DNA of 64,000 nt from CADEFQ01 sp050249415 (GTDB taxonomy: Bacteria > Pseudomonadota > Gammaproteobacteria > Steroidobacterales > Steroidobacteraceae), in contig JBFWQO010000011.1 in assembly GCA_050249415.1 (NCBI GenBank), positions 1 to 64,000 on the forward strand, in the 5' to 3' direction. Below the pieces are notes generated by a model. That model saw only the letters and a program-made list of their open reading frames with translations. It searched no databases and was not told where the DNA came from. Position numbers and translations under genes: made by a program. Shown piece after piece: positions 44,120-52,186 of the stretch. Numbering within the stretch: position 1 is the stretch's first letter; each line of letters begins with the position of its first letter.

Positions 44120-44893
44120 GTGACGGAGTCCCTCACGATCGATCCCTGCGCAGGCGGCATCGCGCGCGTCACGTTGAACCGCCCCGACCGGCACAACGCA
44201 TTCGACGGCGAGCTGATCGCGGCGCTCGGTGCCGCCGCGGTCGCGCTCGGACGCGATGCGGCCGTGCGCGCCATCGTCATCACCGGAGCGGGGCGCAGTT
44301 TCTGCGCGGGCGCCGACCTCGGGCACATGCGCGCGATGGCCGCAGCCGATGAAGCCGCCAACTACGCGGACGCGATGGCGCTCGCCGACACGCTCGCGGC
44401 GCTCGACGAGTGCCCCAAGCCGCTCATCGCGCGCGTCAACGGTGACGCATTCGGCGGCGGAGTCGGCCTGGTCGCCTGTTGCGACATCGCCGTGGGTCTC
44501 GCTTCGGCGCAGTTCGCGCTGTCCGAAGTCCGGCTCGGACTCGCGCCCGCGACCATCTCGCCCCACGTCGTCGCAGCCATCGGCGAGCGTGCGATGCGCC
44601 GCTACGCGCTCACCGGCGAGCGTTTCGACGGCAGCCGCGCGCTCGCCCTCGGCTTGTTGCACGAGGCGGTCGCGGACGCCGCGGCACTCGATACGGCGAT
44701 CGACCGGATCGTCACGGAACTGCTGCAGGGCGGCCCGCAGGCGCAGGTCGAGACGAAATCCCTCGTACGCGAGGTTGCCACGGCCCCGCGCGATGTCGCG
44801 CTGCGGCGCTCGACCAGCCGGCGCCTCGCGCGCCTGCGCATGTCGGAGGAAGCCCGCACGCGCATCCTGGATTTCCTCGCGCGCCGCAAATGA
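44120..44893 (+). CDS. Enoyl-CoA hydratase/isomerase (methylglutaconyl-CoA hydratase-like)
   Basis: A 257-residue crotonase. The oxyanion-hole motifs are GRSFCAGADLGHM and NGDAFGGGVGLVACCD, and the acidic pair region is LSEVRLGLAPATISPHVV. It looks most like LiuC of leucine catabolism, which fits the neighbouring carboxylase. The start is taken as GTG at 44120, because the ATG further upstream lies inside the thioesterase gene. Next comes an SDR gene after 24 bases. Confidence 0.86.
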   Translation: MTESLTIDPCAGGIARVTLNRPDRHNAFDGELIAALGAAAVALGRDAAVRAIVITGAGRSFCAGADLGHMRAMAAADEAANYADAMALADTLAALDECPKPLIARVNGDAFGGGVGLVACCDIAVGLASAQFALSEVRLGLAPATISPHVVAAIGERAMRRYALTGERFDGSRALALGLLHEAVADAAALDTAIDRIVTELLQGGPQAQVETKSLVREVATAPRDVALRRSTSRRLARLRMSEEARTRILDFLARRK

Positions 44894-44917
44894 TTGTGAT
44901 TTACTGAGAGGTTCCTT

Positions 44918-45685
44918 ATGAAGATGAAAGAAGCGCGCGCCGTCGTGACGGGCGCGGCATCAGGCCTCGGCAACGCCGTCGCGCGCCACATCGCGGCGCA
45001 GGGCGGCAAGGTCATGCTGCTCGACGTGCAGGAAGGCCCCGGCCAGGCCGCCGCCGCCGAACTCGGCTCGGGCGCCCGGTTCGTCAAGTGCGACGTGACA
45101 TCCGAAGCCGAAGTGAACGCGGCCATGGAGAGCGCCCGCGCGTTCATGGGTGGCATCAACCTGCTCGTGAACTGCGCCGGCGTGATCGGCGCGGGCCGCG
45201 TGCTCGGCCGCAGCGGCCCCATGGCCGGCGATTTCTTCACCAAGGTGATCCACATCAATCTGATCGGCACCTTCCTGTGCGATAAAGCAGCCGCCGCCGT
45301 CATGCAGGCGAATGTGCCGACGGCGGACGGTGAACGCGGCGTCCTGGTCCACACGTCGTCGGTCGCGGCGTTCGAGGGCCAGATCGGCCAGGTGGCGTAT
45401 TCGGCGACCAAGGCCGCGGTGATGGGAATGACGATGCCGATCGCACGCGAGCTCGCGGCCTTCGGCATCCGCTGCGTGTCGATCGCCCCGGGCATTTTCC
45501 GCACCCCGATGGTCGCGGGCATGCCGCAGGACGTGCAGGATTCGCTCGGCAGGCAGGCCCCTTTCCCGCCGCGCCTCGGCAAGCCGGAGGAATTCGCCGC
45601 GCTCGTGCAATCGATCTTCGAGATCCCGATGATCAATGGCGAGACGATCCGTATCGACGGGGCGATCAGGATGCAGCCGAAATGA
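44918..45685 (+). CDS. Short-chain dehydrogenase, 3-hydroxyacyl-CoA dehydrogenase type II-like
   Basis: A 255-residue SDR. The NAD-binding motif is TGAASGLG, the NCAG motif is present (VNCAGVIG), and the active site is Ser in HTSSVAAF with YSATK. The closest family by eye is HSD17B10/type II 3-hydroxyacyl-CoA dehydrogenase, which oxidises 2-methyl-3-hydroxybutyryl-CoA from isoleucine. An AGAGG ribosome site lies upstream of the ATG. It is part of the same operon as the crotonase. Confidence 0.85.
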   Translation: MKMKEARAVVTGAASGLGNAVARHIAAQGGKVMLLDVQEGPGQAAAAELGSGARFVKCDVTSEAEVNAAMESARAFMGGINLLVNCAGVIGAGRVLGRSGPMAGDFFTKVIHINLIGTFLCDKAAAAVMQANVPTADGERGVLVHTSSVAAFEGQIGQVAYSATKAAVMGMTMPIARELAAFGIRCVSIAPGIFRTPMVAGMPQDVQDSLGRQAPFPPRLGKPEEFAALVQSIFEIPMINGETIRIDGAIRMQPK

Positions 45686-45702
45686 CCGGGAGGTGATCGA
45701 CC

Positions 45703-47316
45703 ATGTCGAGTGAAGCGATCGAGCGCGACGTGATGGAATACGACGTCGTGGTCGTAGGCGCGGGCCCGGCCGGGCTCTCGTGTGCGATACGCCTGAAGCA
45801 GCTGAAGCCCGAGCTCACGATCTGCGTGCTCGAAAAGGGCTCCGCGGTGGGCGCGCATTCGCTGTCGGGCGCGGTCATGGAGCCCGGTCCGCTCGATGAG
45901 CTCGTGCCGCAGTGGCGCGATGCGCAGCTCGGCGTGTGCGTGCCGGTCGCCCATGACGAACTGCGCATCCTGACACGCAAGGGTGCACACCGGCTCCCGG
46001 TGCCACCCCAGCAGCGCAACCACGGCAATTTCATCATTTCGCTCGGCCTCCTGACTCCATGGCTCGCGCAACACGCCGAAAGCCTCGGCATCGACGTGTT
46101 CGCCGGCTTCGCCGCGGCCGCTCCGCTGTTCGACGCCTCGGGCGCCGTGGCCGGCGTGCAGATCGGCGACATGGGGCTCGCGAAGGACGGCGAGCCCGGC
46201 CCGAACTTCGCGCCGGGCCCCGAAGTGCGCGCGCGCACGACCGTGCTGGCCGAAGGCTGCCGGGGCAGCGTCACGAAGCGGCTGATCGCGCGCTTCGCGC
46301 TCGACGCGTCGAGCAACCCCCAGACCTATGGCCTCGGCTTCAAGGAGCTGTGGCAGTTGCCGGCGGGGCGCGCCACGCCCGGCCTCATCCAGCACAGCGT
46401 GGGCTGGCCGCTCGACAACGCCACGTACGGCGGCAGCTTCATCTATCACCTCGGCAACGACCGCGTGTACGTCGGCTTCGTCGTCGGCCTCGATTACATC
46501 GACGCGGAGCTGAAGCCGTTCGAGGTGTTCCAGCAGTTCAAGCACCATCCCGCCGTACGCCCGTTGCTGGAAGGCGGCGAGATCGTCTCGGCCGGCGCGC
46601 GTACGATCGCGGCCGGCGGCTGGCAGTCGCTGCCGAAGATCGAAATGCCCGGTGCGCTCATCGTCGGGGATGCCGGCGGCACGCTCAATTTCCCGAAGAT
46701 CAAGGGCATCCACCAGGCGATACGCTCCGGCGCTCTCGCGGCCGCGCATCTCGCGGCCAACGGCGCGCCCGCCGGCTTCGACGCCGCATGGCGCGCCTCG
46801 CCCGGCGGGCAGGAGCTGCGCAAGGTGCGCAATTTCAAGCCCGGCTTCAAGCGCGGCCTCTGGTTCGGGCTCGCCAACTCCGCGCTCGAAGTCGTGACCG
46901 GCGGGCGCACGCCGTGGACCCTGCGCAATACCGACAACGCGGCGGCGTTGCGCCGTCTCGACGAGTACACCTCGCCCGAGCGCGGCTGGGTCGAGCGCAC
47001 GCTGCCGCCCCGCGACCGGCTCGCGTCGGTGTACTTCGCGGCGACCACTCACGACGAAGCGCAGCCCGCCCACCTCAAGGTCGGCGACACGCACCTCTGC
47101 GCGACCCGCTGCCGGGTCGAGTACGACAACCCGTGCACGCGCTTCTGCCCCGTGGGTGTCTACGAAATGGTCGACGACGGGGCCGGCGGCAAGCGCCTGC
47201 AGGTGAACGCGGCGAACTGCGTGCACTGCAAGGCCTGCGACATCAAGGACCCGTACGGCAATATCACGTGGACGACGCCGGAAGGCGGTTCCGGGCCCAA
47301 CTACCAGACCCTCTGA
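45703..47316 (+). CDS. Electron transfer flavoprotein-ubiquinone oxidoreductase
   Basis: A 537-residue membrane-associated flavoprotein that passes electrons from reduced ETF to ubiquinone. The FAD site is VVVGAGPAGLSCAIRL, and the quinone-domain text includes FPKIKGIHQAIRSG. The C-terminal 4Fe-4S cysteines are in CRVEYDNPCTRFCPVGVYE and NCVHCKACDIKDPYGN. It provides the electron outlet for the acyl-CoA dehydrogenases that feed this pathway. Confidence 0.95.
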   Translation: MSSEAIERDVMEYDVVVVGAGPAGLSCAIRLKQLKPELTICVLEKGSAVGAHSLSGAVMEPGPLDELVPQWRDAQLGVCVPVAHDELRILTRKGAHRLPVPPQQRNHGNFIISLGLLTPWLAQHAESLGIDVFAGFAAAAPLFDASGAVAGVQIGDMGLAKDGEPGPNFAPGPEVRARTTVLAEGCRGSVTKRLIARFALDASSNPQTYGLGFKELWQLPAGRATPGLIQHSVGWPLDNATYGGSFIYHLGNDRVYVGFVVGLDYIDAELKPFEVFQQFKHHPAVRPLLEGGEIVSAGARTIAAGGWQSLPKIEMPGALIVGDAGGTLNFPKIKGIHQAIRSGALAAAHLAANGAPAGFDAAWRASPGGQELRKVRNFKPGFKRGLWFGLANSALEVVTGGRTPWTLRNTDNAAALRRLDEYTSPERGWVERTLPPRDRLASVYFAATTHDEAQPAHLKVGDTHLCATRCRVEYDNPCTRFCPVGVYEMVDDGAGGKRLQVNAANCVHCKACDIKDPYGNITWTTPEGGSGPNYQTL

Positions 47317-47323
47317 CGTGCCG

Positions 47324-49270
47324 ATGACGACACCGATCTGGACACCCTCCCGCGAGAGAATCGATCGGGCTGTCGTCACCCGTTTTCGCACGTGTGTCAA
47401 TGCGCGGCGGCAACTCGCGCTGGCGGATTACGCCGCCCTCGAAGCCTGGTCGCTGGCGCAACCGGCCGACTTCTGGACCGAGCTCGCGCACTTCAGCGAC
47501 ACGCGCGCCGACTGGGGCGAAGGTCCCGCCCTCGAGAACGCCGGCAGGATGCCGGGCGCACGCTGGTTTCCGGGGGCCCGGCTCAATTTTGCGGAGAACC
47601 TGCTGCGTCATCGTGACGCGCACGCCGCCCTCGTTTTCGTGAACGAACGGGGTACTCGCCGCGAGATCTCGCGGCGCGCGCTGGCCGACGAGGTGGCCCG
47701 CGTCGCCGAGGGTCTGCGCGAACTCGGCGTCGGGCCGGGCGATCGCGTGGCGGGCTTCATGCCGAACCTGCCGGAGACCGTCGTCGCGATGCTCGCCGCG
47801 ACGAGCCTCGGCGCGATCTGGTCGTCGTGCTCGCCGGATTTCGGCGTGAACGGCGTGCTCGACCGCTTCGGGCAGATCGCGCCCAAGGTGCTGTTCACGG
47901 CCGACGGCTATTTCTACGCGGGCAAGACACTCGATTCACTCGCATCGATGGCGCAGGTCGCGCCGCAGTTGCCGGGGCTGCTGCGCGTCGTGGTCGTGCC
48001 GTACGTGAATGCGAAGCCCGCGATCGGCGCATTGCCGAATGCGGTCCACTACGGCGAGTTCGGTCGCGCCGGCGCGAAATTGCGCTGCACGCGCCTGCCG
48101 TTCGATCATCCGCTGTACATCCTCTATTCGTCGGGCACCACCGGCAAGCCGAAGTGCATCGTGCACGGCGCGGGCGGCACGCTGCTGCAGCACCAGAAGG
48201 AACACCTGCTGCACGTCGACCTGCGCGCCGGCGACCGGCTGTTCTATTTCACGACCTGCGGCTGGATGATGTGGAACTGGCTCGTGAGCGGCCTCGCGAG
48301 CGGTGCCACGCTCATCCTGTACGAGGGCTCGCCGTTCCATCCGGAGCCGCGGGTGCTGTGGGACATCGCCGCGCGCGAACGTGTCGCGATCTTCGGCACG
48401 AGCGCGAAGTATCTCGCCGCACTCGACAAGGCGGGTTTCGAGCCCCGCGCGTCCGTCGACCTCGCGGCATTGCGCAGCGTGCTGTCGACCGGCTCGCCGC
48501 TCCTGCCCGAGACCTATGATTTCGTGTACCGGGCGGTGAAGTCCGACCTGCAGTTGTCGTCGATTTCGGGCGGCACCGACATCGTCTCGTGTTTCTGCCT
48601 CGGCAGCCCGGTGCTGCCGGTGCGCAAGGGCGAGATCCAGTGCCGCGGCCTCGGGATGCGCACCGAAGTCTTCGACGACGCGGGCAAGCGGGTCATCGGG
48701 GCGCGCGGTGAACTCGTCTGCGCGGCACCCTTTCCGTCGATGCCGGTCGGCTTCTGGAACGACCCCGCAGGCACGCGCTACCACGACGCGTATTTTGCGC
48801 GCTTCCCCGACACCTGGCACCACGGCGACGATGCGCTCGAGACGGAGCACGGCGGCTTCGTGATCTACGGCCGTTCCGACGCGGTACTGAATCCGGGCGG
48901 CGTGCGCATCGGCACCGCCGAGATCTACCGGCAGGTCGAGCAGCTGCCCGAAGTGCTCGAATCGCTCGCGATCGGGCAGGACTGGGACGGCGACGTGCGG
49001 GTCGTGCTGTTCGTGCGCCTGCGCGCAGGCGTGCCGCTCGACGACGCGCTGCGCGACCGCATCCGCGCTGCGATCCGCCGCAATACGACGCCGCGGCACG
49101 TGCCGGCGAAAATCATCGCCGCGCCCGACCTGCCGCGAACCTTGAGCGGCAAGCTCGTCGAACTCGCCGTGCGCAACATCGTGCACGGTCGCCCGGTCGC
49201 GAATCGCGACGCACTCGCGAACCCTGCCGCGCTCGATTTCTTCCGCGACCTGCCCGAGCTCACGACCTGA
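47324..49270 (+). CDS. Acetoacetyl-CoA synthetase
   Basis: A 648-residue acyl-CoA synthetase (ANL family) that activates acetoacetate with ATP. The P-loop-like motif YILYSSGTTGKPKCIVH and the region GDDALETEHGGFVIYGRSDAVLNPGGVRIGTAEIY are intact, as is the catalytic lysine near the end (RTLSGKLVELAV). It ties ketone bodies or leucine-derived acetoacetate into acetyl-CoA via the thiolase. ATG at 47324 is chosen; GTG at 47318 would add two residues. Confidence 0.92.
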   Translation: MTTPIWTPSRERIDRAVVTRFRTCVNARRQLALADYAALEAWSLAQPADFWTELAHFSDTRADWGEGPALENAGRMPGARWFPGARLNFAENLLRHRDAHAALVFVNERGTRREISRRALADEVARVAEGLRELGVGPGDRVAGFMPNLPETVVAMLAATSLGAIWSSCSPDFGVNGVLDRFGQIAPKVLFTADGYFYAGKTLDSLASMAQVAPQLPGLLRVVVVPYVNAKPAIGALPNAVHYGEFGRAGAKLRCTRLPFDHPLYILYSSGTTGKPKCIVHGAGGTLLQHQKEHLLHVDLRAGDRLFYFTTCGWMMWNWLVSGLASGATLILYEGSPFHPEPRVLWDIAARERVAIFGTSAKYLAALDKAGFEPRASVDLAALRSVLSTGSPLLPETYDFVYRAVKSDLQLSSISGGTDIVSCFCLGSPVLPVRKGEIQCRGLGMRTEVFDDAGKRVIGARGELVCAAPFPSMPVGFWNDPAGTRYHDAYFARFPDTWHHGDDALETEHGGFVIYGRSDAVLNPGGVRIGTAEIYRQVEQLPEVLESLAIGQDWDGDVRVVLFVRLRAGVPLDDALRDRIRAAIRRNTTPRHVPAKIIAAPDLPRTLSGKLVELAVRNIVHGRPVANRDALANPAALDFFRDLPELTT

Positions 49271-49272
49271 CG

Positions 49273-50364
49273 ATGCCCTCGCCCGTTCTCGCGCGCGAGC
49301 TCGAGCGGCGCGGCTTCGTGCCCGACGCATCGCAGCTCGCCGCGATCGCCCGCCTCGAGAACCTGCGCTCGCGCCTCGCTGCCGCGGAACGTGCGGCACA
49401 GCAGCCGCTGACGCGCGTGCGTCGCCTGCTGCGGCGTCGCGCAAACCCGGCGCACCGGGGCATCTACCTGTGGGGCGGTGTCGGCCGCGGCAAGACGCTG
49501 CTGATGGACACCTTCTACGCGAGCCTGCCCTTCGAGGCGAAGCGCCGCCGGCATTTCTACCGCTTCATGCACGACGTGCAGGTGCAGCTGAAGACCCTCG
49601 TGAATGTCGAGTCCCCGCTCCTCGTCGTTGCCGACCGGTTCGCCGCGGAGGCGCGGGTCCTCTGCCTCGACGAATTGCAAGTCACCGACATCGCCGACGC
49701 GATGATCCTCGCGCGGCTGTTCGACGCGCTGCTCGGACGCGGCGTCACGCTCGTCGTCACGTCGAACATGCCGCCGAAGGGGCTCTATCGCGACGGCCTG
49801 CAGCGCAAGCGCTTCCTGCCCGCGATCGCGCTGCTCGAGAAGTACACCGAGGTGATCGCGGTGGATGCCGGCATGGACTATCGCCTGCGGGAGCTGGCGA
49901 AGGTCTCGTTGTACCTCGACTGCGCCGCGCCCGGGACACCGGCCGGGATGACGCGCCTCTTCGAGTTCTTCGCGGGCGGCGCGGGCACCGCCGGCGGGCA
50001 GGTCACGATCGCCGACCGGCCGATCGACGTCGTACGCGACAGCGACAACGCGGCCTGGTTCGAGTTCGCGGCGCTCTGCGAAGGCCCGCGCGGCAAGGAT
50101 GATTACCGGGAGATCGCCGGCGACTACCCGGCAGTGCTCGTCTCCAACGTGCCCGTGCTCGACGAAACACGCGACAACGCCGCGCGCCGCTTCATCTCGC
50201 TGATCGACGAGTTCTACGACCGCGGCGTCCACATCGCGATCAGCGCCGCCGCGCCACCCGCGGCGCTCTATCGCGGCACACGCCTCGCGTTCGAGTTCCG
50301 GCGCACGGCGAGCCGGCTCGTCGAGATGCAGACGGAACGGTACCTCGCGCGCGGCCACGGGTGA
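49273..50364 (+). CDS. zapE: Cell division ATPase ZapE (AFG1-like)
   Basis: A 363-residue P-loop ATPase. The Walker A is WGGVGRGKTLLMD and the Walker B is LCLDELQVTDIADA. The family includes bacterial ZapE, which binds FtsZ, and mitochondrial AFG1. It follows the ligase after two bases and probably shares its transcript, although it has no link to catabolism. A heptamer array starts about 47 bases after its stop. Confidence 0.93.
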   Translation: MPSPVLARELERRGFVPDASQLAAIARLENLRSRLAAAERAAQQPLTRVRRLLRRRANPAHRGIYLWGGVGRGKTLLMDTFYASLPFEAKRRRHFYRFMHDVQVQLKTLVNVESPLLVVADRFAAEARVLCLDELQVTDIADAMILARLFDALLGRGVTLVVTSNMPPKGLYRDGLQRKRFLPAIALLEKYTEVIAVDAGMDYRLRELAKVSLYLDCAAPGTPAGMTRLFEFFAGGAGTAGGQVTIADRPIDVVRDSDNAAWFEFAALCEGPRGKDDYREIAGDYPAVLVSNVPVLDETRDNAARRFISLIDEFYDRGVHIAISAAAPPAALYRGTRLAFEFRRTASRLVEMQTERYLARGHG

Positions 50365-50411
50365 TTCGCGGTGCGCGGAGCGCAGCGCAAATCACCCGTG
50401 GCCGCGCGCGA

Positions 50412-50546
50412 GGCGAACGGCGAGTGGCGAGTGGCGATCGGCGGACAGCCAGAAGCGCTTAGCCGGCAATGTCCGCGTGCCGGTGCTCCGAACGCCTCTG
50501 GCTGTTCGCCTCTGGCCGTTCGCCGCTCGCTGCTCGCTGTTCGCCG
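50412..50546. repeat. Heptamer repeat array between zapE and hppD
   Basis: Five heptamers (GGCGAAC, GGCGAGT, GGCGATC, GGCGGAC) run from 50412. A core follows with 9-base arms: ACAGCCAGA (50445-50453) and TCTGGCTGT (50497-50505). The other side holds heptamers on the opposite strand (GTTCGCC, GCTCGCT) that run up to the hppD stop at 50547-50549. The design is the same as in the array at 36451. There is no gene in the gap. Confidence 0.82.
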
Positions 50547-51602
50547 TCAGATCACGCCGCGCCGCACCTGGTCGAGCTCGATCGACTCGAACAGTGCGCG
50601 GAAATTGCCCTCCCCGAAGCCCTCGTTGCCCTTGCGCTGGATCACCTCGAAGAAGATCGGGCCGATCACGTTCTGCGTGAAGATCTGCAGCAGCGTGCCC
50701 TCGCCACGGTCGGGATTGCCGTCGATCAGGATGCGGCGCTTCTGCAGCGCGGCCACGTTCTCGCCGTGGTGCGGCACGCGCGCGTCGACACCTTCGTAGT
50801 AGGTGTCCGGGGTGTCCTGGAACTCGACGCCGCGGTCGCGCAGCAGGTCGACGGTGCGCACGATGTCGGCGGTCGCGAGCGCGATGTGCTGGATGCCCTC
50901 GCCGTGGTAGAGCCGCAGGTACTCCTCGATCTGCGACTTGTCGTCCTGTGATTCGTTGATCGGGATGCGGATCCTGCCGCAGGGACTCGTCATCGCCTTG
51001 CTGAAAAGCCCGGTGTGGCGGCCTTCGATGTCGAAGTAGCGGATCTCGCGGAAGTTGAACAGCCGCTCGTAGAAGCCCGCCCAGCGGTCCATCGCGCCGC
51101 GGTGCACGTTGTGCGTCAGGTGATCGATGTGCGTGAAGCCGACGCCCGCCGAGGCGCCGCCGGCCGGGGGTTCGGCGCGGAAATCGACGTCGTAGATCGA
51201 CGAATCGCCGTAGCGATCGACGAGGTACAGGAGCGATCCACCGATGCCCTCGATCGCGGGGATATTGAGCTCCATCGGGCCCACGCGGCCGGTGTGCGGC
51301 TGCGCGCCGAGCGCGATGGCCCGCTCGAACGCCCGGGCGGCGTCCCTGACACGAAACGCCATCGCGCACACGGACGGTCCGTGCCGCGCCGCGAACGCCT
51401 GGCCGAACGAGTCGGGCTCGGCGTTGATCAGGAAGTTGACGTCCCCCTGCCGATGCAGCGTGACGTCCTTGCTGCGGTGGCGCGCGGTGACCGGGAATCC
51501 CATCCGTGCAAACAGCGTGCGCAGCAGCCGCGGGTCCGGGGCCGTGTACTCGACGAACTCGAAGCCGTCCGTCCCCATCGGATTGTCGAAACTGGCAACC
51601 AT
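50547..51602 (-). CDS. hppD: 4-hydroxyphenylpyruvate dioxygenase
   Basis: A 351-residue non-haem iron enzyme that turns 4-hydroxyphenylpyruvate into homogentisate in tyrosine breakdown. Two extradiol-type domains are seen. The iron ligands are the His in GFTHIDHLTHNV, the His in GIQHIALATADI and the Glu in FFEVIQRKG. The C-terminal helix region (EGNFRALFESIELDQVRRG) is typical. The rest of the homogentisate pathway is not in the window. The gene is divergent from a MarR regulator with a shared operator. Confidence 0.95.
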   Translation of the reverse strand: MVASFDNPMGTDGFEFVEYTAPDPRLLRTLFARMGFPVTARHRSKDVTLHRQGDVNFLINAEPDSFGQAFAARHGPSVCAMAFRVRDAARAFERAIALGAQPHTGRVGPMELNIPAIEGIGGSLLYLVDRYGDSSIYDVDFRAEPPAGGASAGVGFTHIDHLTHNVHRGAMDRWAGFYERLFNFREIRYFDIEGRHTGLFSKAMTSPCGRIRIPINESQDDKSQIEEYLRLYHGEGIQHIALATADIVRTVDLLRDRGVEFQDTPDTYYEGVDARVPHHGENVAALQKRRILIDGNPDRGEGTLLQIFTQNVIGPIFFEVIQRKGNEGFGEGNFRALFESIELDQVRRGVI

Positions 51603-51627
51603 CGTGGCTATCCTGCAATTGGTTTCA

Positions 51628-51649
51628 GTTGCAACTATTATACGCAACC
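51628..51649. promoter_or_regulatory. Divergent hppD/marR promoter with inverted repeat
   Basis: The minus strand holds a perfect TATAAT at 51642-51637, about 35 bases from the hppD ATG. The plus strand reads TATTAT at 51636-51641, eight bases before the marR ATG, which implies a leaderless marR mRNA. Both lie inside an inverted repeat, GTTGC (51628-51632) and GCAAC (51644-51648), so one bound dimer could block both directions. Confidence 0.65.
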
Positions 51650-52135
51650 ATGCCGTCCGCACCCAGCCTGCGCCTCGACCGCTTCGTCCCGTACCGCCTG
51701 TCCGTGCTGACGAACCGCGTGAGCAGCGCGATCGCGGCAGCGTATGCGGAGCGGTTCGGGCTCAGCATTCCGGAATGGCGCGTGATCGCCACCCTCGGCG
51801 AGCGGCCCGGGATGAGCGCCGCGGAGGTGGCGGCGCGCACGGCCATGGACAAGGTCGCGGTGAGCCGCGCGGTCGCCTCGCTCGCGCGCGCCGGCCGGCT
51901 CGCGCGCACCCGGTCGACCGACGACCGGCGCCGTTCCACGCTGCGCCTGTCGGGCGCGGGCCGCGTGGTGTACGCCAAAGTGGCGCCCTACGCGCTCGCC
52001 TACGAAGCGGCGCTGCTCGCCTCGCTCGATCACCGCGAACGCGAAACGCTCGACCGCCTGCTCGACAAGCTGTCGCGGCGCGCGGTCGATCTCGCGCCAT
52101 GTATAATTTCGCGCCTCGCGCCAGTGCGCCGATGA
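51650..52135 (+). CDS. MarR family transcriptional regulator
   Basis: A 161-residue winged-helix regulator. The core LSIPEWRVIATLGERPGMSAAEVAARTAMDKVAVSRAVASL is typical, and the wing carries RSTDDRRRSTLRLS. Divergence from hppD and the shared inverted repeat suggest it controls hppD and itself, sensing tyrosine or a breakdown product. A TATAAT inside its 3' end may serve the next gene. Confidence 0.9.
   Translation: MPSAPSLRLDRFVPYRLSVLTNRVSSAIAAAYAERFGLSIPEWRVIATLGERPGMSAAEVAARTAMDKVAVSRAVASLARAGRLARTRSTDDRRRSTLRLSGAGRVVYAKVAPYALAYEAALLASLDHRERETLDRLLDKLSRRAVDLAPCIISRLAPVRR
52102..52107 (+). promoter_or_regulatory. Perfect -10 element inside the marR 3' end
   Basis: TATAAT lies at 52102-52107, within the last codons of the marR gene and 80 bases before the gdhB start. 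It is preceded by TG, as in an extended -10. No good -35 is seen. It would let gdhB be expressed separately from marR. Confidence 0.45.
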
Positions 52136-52186
52136 ATGCTGTCACCGGCCTGGCCGGGCCGACTCGAGTGTAAGGGAAGCCTCATC

